A stretch of 64,000 nt of DNA from Curvibacter cyanobacteriorum (lineage in GTDB: Bacteria > Pseudomonadota > Gammaproteobacteria > Burkholderiales > Burkholderiaceae_C). The notes under the pieces were generated by a model. It had not been told where the DNA came from. It worked only from the letters and a program-made list of their open reading frames with translations, and searched no databases. The stretch lies in NCBI RefSeq assembly GCF_028649475.1, contig NZ_JAQSIP010000009.1:62001-126000 (forward strand), in the 5' to 3' direction. Both the position numbers and the translations under genes were made by a program. How positions within the stretch are numbered: position 1 is the stretch's first letter; every line of letters starts with the position of its first letter. Below, piece by piece: positions 60,618 through 64,000 of this stretch.

Positions 60618-61328
60618 TCAGTCCTGCTGTTTGGCGAACACATAGCCCACGCCCCGCACGGTCAGGATGCGCTTGGGGGCCTTGGGGTCGGACTCGATGG
60701 CCAGCCGGATGCGGCCCATGTGCACGTCGATCGAGCGGTCAAAGGCCTCAAGTTCGCGGCCCCGCACGGCTTCCATGATCTGGTCGCGGGTCAGCACGCG
60801 GCCGGCCCGCTCGGCCAGGGTGATCAGCAGGTCGAACTGGTAGGAGGTGAGTTCGGCCGCCTGCCCGTTGACGCTGACGCTGCGCGCATCACGGTCGATT
60901 TCGAGCGAGCCAAAGCGCATCACTTGCGAGGGGGCATGGCCGCTGTCGTTCTTGCGGCGCAGGATGGCGCGGATGCGGGCCAGCAACTCGCGCGGCTCGA
61001 AGGGCTTGGGCAGGTAGTCGTCGGCCCCGAGTTCGAGGCCGATGATGCGGTCCATGGGGTCGCCCTTGGCGGTCAGCATCAAGATGGGGGTGTGCGCCTG
61101 CGCACCCGGCAGCGAGCGGATGCGGCGGCAGATTTCCAGCCCATCCAGGTCAGGCAGCATCAGGTCCAGCACCACCAGATCGGGTGCGTTGGCGCTGCCC
61201 TGCATGCGCTCCAGCCCGGCCGTGCCGGTGGCGGCGTGGGCCACGGCAAAGCCGGACTGGCCCAGGTACTCGCCCACCATCTGGGCCAGGCGGGCATCGT
61301 CTTCAATCATCAAGAGCTGGGTCGTCAT
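60618..61328 (-). CDS. OmpR-family response regulator, CpxR/RstA-like
   Basis: The 236-residue protein has a receiver domain with D10, D11 and phospho-acceptor D55 (LVVLDLMLPDLDG), and LPKPFEPRELLARI with the conserved Lys. A winged-helix domain follows with RGRELEAFDRSIDVHMGRIR, close to the CpxR recognition helix. The GTAAA repeat upstream (61397-61411) fits the CpxR box. ATG 61328 is used; the frame is open to 61382. It probably regulates its own operon and envelope functions. Confidence 0.95.
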   Translation of the reverse strand: MTTQLLMIEDDARLAQMVGEYLGQSGFAVAHAATGTAGLERMQGSANAPDLVVLDLMLPDLDGLEICRRIRSLPGAQAHTPILMLTAKGDPMDRIIGLELGADDYLPKPFEPRELLARIRAILRRKNDSGHAPSQVMRFGSLEIDRDARSVSVNGQAAELTSYQFDLLITLAERAGRVLTRDQIMEAVRGRELEAFDRSIDVHMGRIRLAIESDPKAPKRILTVRGVGYVFAKQQD

Positions 61329-61396
61329 GAGCGGGGTCGTTGTAAAGTTGCTTGACAGATCATCTTCCAAACTTGTAGGCACATCTTGAAGTCGCC

Positions 61397-61411
61397 GTAA
61401 AGTAAAGTAAA
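61397..61411. promoter_or_regulatory. three tandem GTAAA repeats, CpxR-type box
   Basis: GTAAAGTAAAGTAAAC contains GTAAA-N5-GTAAA, the CpxR consensus, with a third GTAAA as the spacer. Another GTAAA is at 61342-61346. They lie 14-83 bp upstream of the response regulator start, on the opposite strand to the gene. A weak -35/-10 pair (TTTACG, TACAAG) can be placed next to it. Autoregulation is inferred. Confidence 0.6.
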
Positions 61412-61487
61412 CCCGTCCCGCCGCCCCAGCGAGGCCGTTGCCCGGTGCTCGTTTGCTCTCTTTTCAGGAGCAAAAAAGGCTTTTATT

Positions 61488-62831
61488 TCAAGTGCTGGGA
61501 GGCGTCTTGACCCGGGACGCCAGTGCCACCAGCAGCAGCACCGGGACCCCCAGCAAGGCCGTGGAGACAAAAAACTGGCTGTAGCCAAACGCGTCCACAT
61601 AGCGCCCGGAGAAGCCCGCCAGCCACTTGGGGGCCAGCAACATCATCGAACTGAACAGCGCGTACTGCGTGGCAGAGTAGCTGATGTTGGTTAAAGACGA
61701 CAGGTAGGCGATGAAGGCGGCCGAGGCGATGCCGCTCGACAGGTTGTCGGCCGAGACCACAAAAATCAGCCCGTTCACGTCGTGCCCCCGGGCGCCGAGC
61801 CAGGCGAACAGCAGGTTGCTGGCCGCGCTCAGGGCCGCGCCCAGCATCAGCACGCGCATCACGCCCAGGCGCATCGACAGGGCCCCGCCGATGAAAGCGC
61901 CCAGCAGGGTCATGATGACGCCGTACACCTTGGTCACCGCGGCCACCTCGTCCTTGGTGTAGCCCATGTCCACGTAGAACGGGTTGGCCATGATGCCCAT
62001 CACCACGTCGCTGATGCGGTAGACCGCGATCAGGCCCAGGATCAGCGCGGCCTGCCAGCGGTAGCGGCGCAGGAAGTCGGCAAACGGCTCGATCAACGCC
62101 CCTTGCAGCCATTCGGCCGCATTGCGCGCCGGCTTGTGGGGCTGCGGCACGGGCTCGCGTGAGAACAGCACCGTCAGCATGCCCACCGCCATCGACGCCG
62201 CCATCACCAGGTAAGCGCTTTGCCAGGCCGCGTGCTGGTAGGCATTGGCCGAGGGCACTTCGGCGCGGGCGGCCACCCACAGCACCCCCGCGCCCGCCCA
62301 GATCATGGCCAGGCGGTAGCCGGTCTGGTAGGACGCGGCCAGCGCGGCCTGGCGCTGGGCGTCGGCCGACTCGATGCGGAAAGCGTCCAGCGCGATGTCT
62401 TGCGTGGCCGAGCCAAAGGCCACCGCCAGGGCACAGCCCACCAGCAGGTGCAGGTCCTGTTGGGGGTCGACCAGGGCCATGCCCACCAGGCCCCCGGTGA
62501 CCGCCAGTTGCGACAGCAGCAGCCAGCTGCGGCGCCGACCCAGCCAGGGTGTCAGGCCCGGCAGGGGCAGGCGGTCGACCAGGGGCGCCCAGACCCATTT
62601 GAAGCCGTAGGCCAGCCCCACCCACGACAGGTAGCCGATGGTGGTGCGGTCCACCCCGGCCTCGCGCAGGCGAAAACTCAGCGTGCCCAAGACCAGCAGC
62701 AGCGGCAGCCCGGCCGAGAACCCCAGCGCCAGCATGCGCAGGCTGGGGGCCTCCAGGTACACCTTCAGCGTGGCCAGCCAGGAGCGGCGGGGGGCGGGGG
62801 CAGGGCTGTCAGTGGCGGGGGCATCGTTCAT
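61488..62831 (-). CDS. ampG: AmpG-family muropeptide MFS permease
   Basis: The 447-residue protein has about 12-14 hydrophobic segments and AmpG landmarks: MLALGFSAGLPLLLVLGTLSFRLREAG, GFKWVWAPLVDRLPLP, ATQDIALDAFRIE and YFSATQYALFSS-like LTNISYSATQYALFSSMM. AmpG carries GlcNAc-anhydromuropeptides in for cell-wall recycling. ATG 62831 is preferred; the frame is open to 62906. No ampC or ampR is nearby. It is divergent from the M48 protease. Confidence 0.93.
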   Translation of the reverse strand: MNDAPATDSPAPAPRRSWLATLKVYLEAPSLRMLALGFSAGLPLLLVLGTLSFRLREAGVDRTTIGYLSWVGLAYGFKWVWAPLVDRLPLPGLTPWLGRRRSWLLLSQLAVTGGLVGMALVDPQQDLHLLVGCALAVAFGSATQDIALDAFRIESADAQRQAALAASYQTGYRLAMIWAGAGVLWVAARAEVPSANAYQHAAWQSAYLVMAASMAVGMLTVLFSREPVPQPHKPARNAAEWLQGALIEPFADFLRRYRWQAALILGLIAVYRISDVVMGIMANPFYVDMGYTKDEVAAVTKVYGVIMTLLGAFIGGALSMRLGVMRVLMLGAALSAASNLLFAWLGARGHDVNGLIFVVSADNLSSGIASAAFIAYLSSLTNISYSATQYALFSSMMLLAPKWLAGFSGRYVDAFGYSQFFVSTALLGVPVLLLVALASRVKTPPST

Positions 62832-62889
62832 GCGGGAATAATAAGCGTTGGTCCACTCCCTCCCCACCCGTTTGCTGTCGGAGCCCCCC

Positions 62890-63786
62890 ATGTCAGAGTC
62901 CCTCATTCAGACCCCTTTGTCTGCCGCCCTCCCGTCGGCTGGTGTGGCCATGCGCCGCGCGCGCCGGCGCTGGGCCCGCGCTGCGGGCTGGGCCTTGGCC
63001 GCCGCGCTGGCCGGTGGCCCGGCCGCCTGGGCGCAGGACGTGGGCGTCGGCCACGATGTGGGCAAGAACTCGGCCTTCACCAAGCTGGTCCCTGCGGCTC
63101 AGATCGAGCAGGCCGCGGTGCAGCAGTACGCGCAGATGCTGCGCGAAGCGCAGGCCAAAAACGCCCTGGGCAGCGACAACCACCCGCAGGTGCTGCGGCT
63201 GCGCTCGATTGCGCGCCGCTTGATCCCGTTCAGCTACGAGTGGAACCCGCGCGCCCGCGACTGGCGCTGGGAGGTCAACCTGATCGGCTCCAAGCAGATC
63301 AACGCCTTCTGCATGCCGGCAGGCAAGATCGCCTTCTACACCGGCATCCTCGACCAGCTCAAGCTGACCGACGACGAGGTGGCGATGGTCATGGGCCACG
63401 AAATCGCCCACGCCCTGCGCGAGCACGCGCGCGAACGCATGGGCAAGTCGGCGGCCACCAACATTGGCGTCAACGTGATCAGTTCGGTGCTGGGCTTTGG
63501 CCAGATCGGCCAGACCCTGACGCAGTACGGTGCTCAGTTGCTGACGCTGGAGTTCAGCCGCGAAGACGAGTCCGAGGCCGACCTGGTGGGCATGGAGCTG
63601 GCCGCCCGCGCGGGCTTTGACCCGCGCGCCGGCGTCACGCTGTGGCAGAAGATGAGCGCCGCCAGCAAGGGCGCGCCACCGCAGTTCCTGTCCACCCACC
63701 CTTCGGGGGCGACCCGCATCGCCGACATCGAGCGCAAGCTGCCCAAGGTCATGCCGCTGTACGAAGCCGCGCGCAAAAACGGCTGA
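62890..63786 (+). CDS. M48 family metalloprotease
   Basis: The 298-residue precursor has the zinc motif HEIAH (H170, E171, H174) and the downstream Glu in EDESEADLVGMELAARAG. STHPSGATRIADIE is the usual end of the LoiP/BepA group. A signal peptide follows an Arg-rich start (RRARRRWARAAGWALAAALAGGPAAWAQ); ATG 62950 would begin right at it. It probably degrades misfolded outer-membrane or periplasmic proteins. Confidence 0.93.
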   Translation: MSESLIQTPLSAALPSAGVAMRRARRRWARAAGWALAAALAGGPAAWAQDVGVGHDVGKNSAFTKLVPAAQIEQAAVQQYAQMLREAQAKNALGSDNHPQVLRLRSIARRLIPFSYEWNPRARDWRWEVNLIGSKQINAFCMPAGKIAFYTGILDQLKLTDDEVAMVMGHEIAHALREHARERMGKSAATNIGVNVISSVLGFGQIGQTLTQYGAQLLTLEFSREDESEADLVGMELAARAGFDPRAGVTLWQKMSAASKGAPPQFLSTHPSGATRIADIERKLPKVMPLYEAARKNG

Positions 63787-63816
63787 GTTCCTGGCGCGCC
63801 AGCAGGCCTGGCGGCC

Positions 63817-64000
63817 TCAGGTCCCACCGACGTAGGGGTTGCTCTGGCGTTCGCGGCCAAAAGTGCTTTCGGGGCCGTGGCCCGGGATGAACACCGTGTC
63901 ATCGCCCATCGGCCACAGGCGCTCGGTGATGCTGGCGATCAGCTGCGCATGGTTGCCCTGCGGGAAGTCGGTGCGGCCAATGCTGCCGGCAAACAGCACA
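63817..64000 (-). CDS. metallo-beta-lactamase-fold hydrolase (N-terminus beyond window)
   Basis: The C-terminal 61 codons or so of a minus-strand gene are present. They contain LFAGSIGRTDFPQGNHAQL and FIPGHGPESTFGRERQSNPYV, the last metal-binding blocks (Asp, His) of the YcbL/glyoxalase II-like family. The stop is at 63817-63819. It probably hydrolyses a thioester such as a lactoylglutathione-type compound. Confidence 0.9.
   Translation of the reverse strand, partial: VLFAGSIGRTDFPQGNHAQLIASITERLWPMGDDTVFIPGHGPESTFGRERQSNPYVGGT

Overview
The window is high-GC DNA with dense, short-spaced genes and no recognisable mobile element, tRNA, rRNA or CRISPR array. Gene content and gene style (TorF-glnK-amtB with a GTG start, Bug/TTT solute-binding proteins, HpaR-type homoprotocatechuate cluster, lplT/alr/radA, ilvE next to a zinc-finger gene and LPS glycosyltransferases) point to a Betaproteobacterium of the Burkholderiales, most likely Comamonadaceae. 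This taxonomic call is inference from content, not from a marker gene.

Region 1 (1-17.2 kb) is a pyridine-carboxylate (nicotinate) catabolic island. It contains a TetR regulator and a ferredoxin-NADP reductase on the minus strand. Divergent from them is a long plus-strand run: a 6-hydroxynicotinate-reductase-type flavo-iron-sulfur protein, a UPF0280/ApbE-like protein, two tandem PF06684 (DUF1185, 'AA_synth') paralogues, a complete Liv-type ABC importer with a fused LivH-LivM permease, a nicotinamidase with a Tat-like leader, and a NicA/NicB-type hydroxylase whose large subunit carries a membrane anchor and three c-type haem motifs. The set reads as: import or deamidate, hydroxylate nicotinate to 6-hydroxynicotinate with electrons going to cytochrome c, then reduce the ring. 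The aerobic NicC/X/D/F/E genes are absent, and so is a recognisable enamidase. The two PF06684 proteins and UPF0280 sit where the unknown steps and a flavin-attachment factor would be expected. A perfect 8-5-8 inverted repeat lies in the divergent control region.

Region 2 (17.3-22 kb) holds comM and a nitrogen-control operon: TorF-family porin, glnK and amtB. A good sigma-54 promoter and an NtrC-type site lie upstream, and a strong terminator follows amtB. Region 3 (22-35.3 kb) is mixed housekeeping: an SMP-30-like lactonase, glcE and glcF separated by a YoaK-family gene, a ProQ/FinO-domain RNA-binding protein with a long RG-rich tail, VOC/EVE/WYL/DUF2237 proteins, an AraC regulator with a DMT exporter, glutathione peroxidase, another DMT transporter and lplT.

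Region 4 (35.4-51.4 kb) begins with alr and ends with radA. Between them are an orphan oligopeptide-type binding protein, a GST and a 12-gene minus-strand catabolic run. That run contains hpaR, hpaG1, hpaG2, hpaE, hpaD, hpaF and hpaH for homoprotocatechuate meta-cleavage, plus an SDR, two Bug-type binding proteins, a class II aldolase and a PanE-like reductase. A perfect 16-bp palindrome abuts hpaR. Region 5 (51.4-57.2 kb) is ilvE, a zinc-finger protein and an LPS/O-antigen cluster (two GT2, an O-antigen-ligase-like protein, one GT4). Region 6 (57.2-64 kb) has a nitronate monooxygenase with a divergent LysR regulator, a CpxR/CpxA-like two-component system preceded by three tandem GTAAA units, an AmpG-like permease, an M48 protease and the end of a metallo-beta-lactamase-fold hydrolase.
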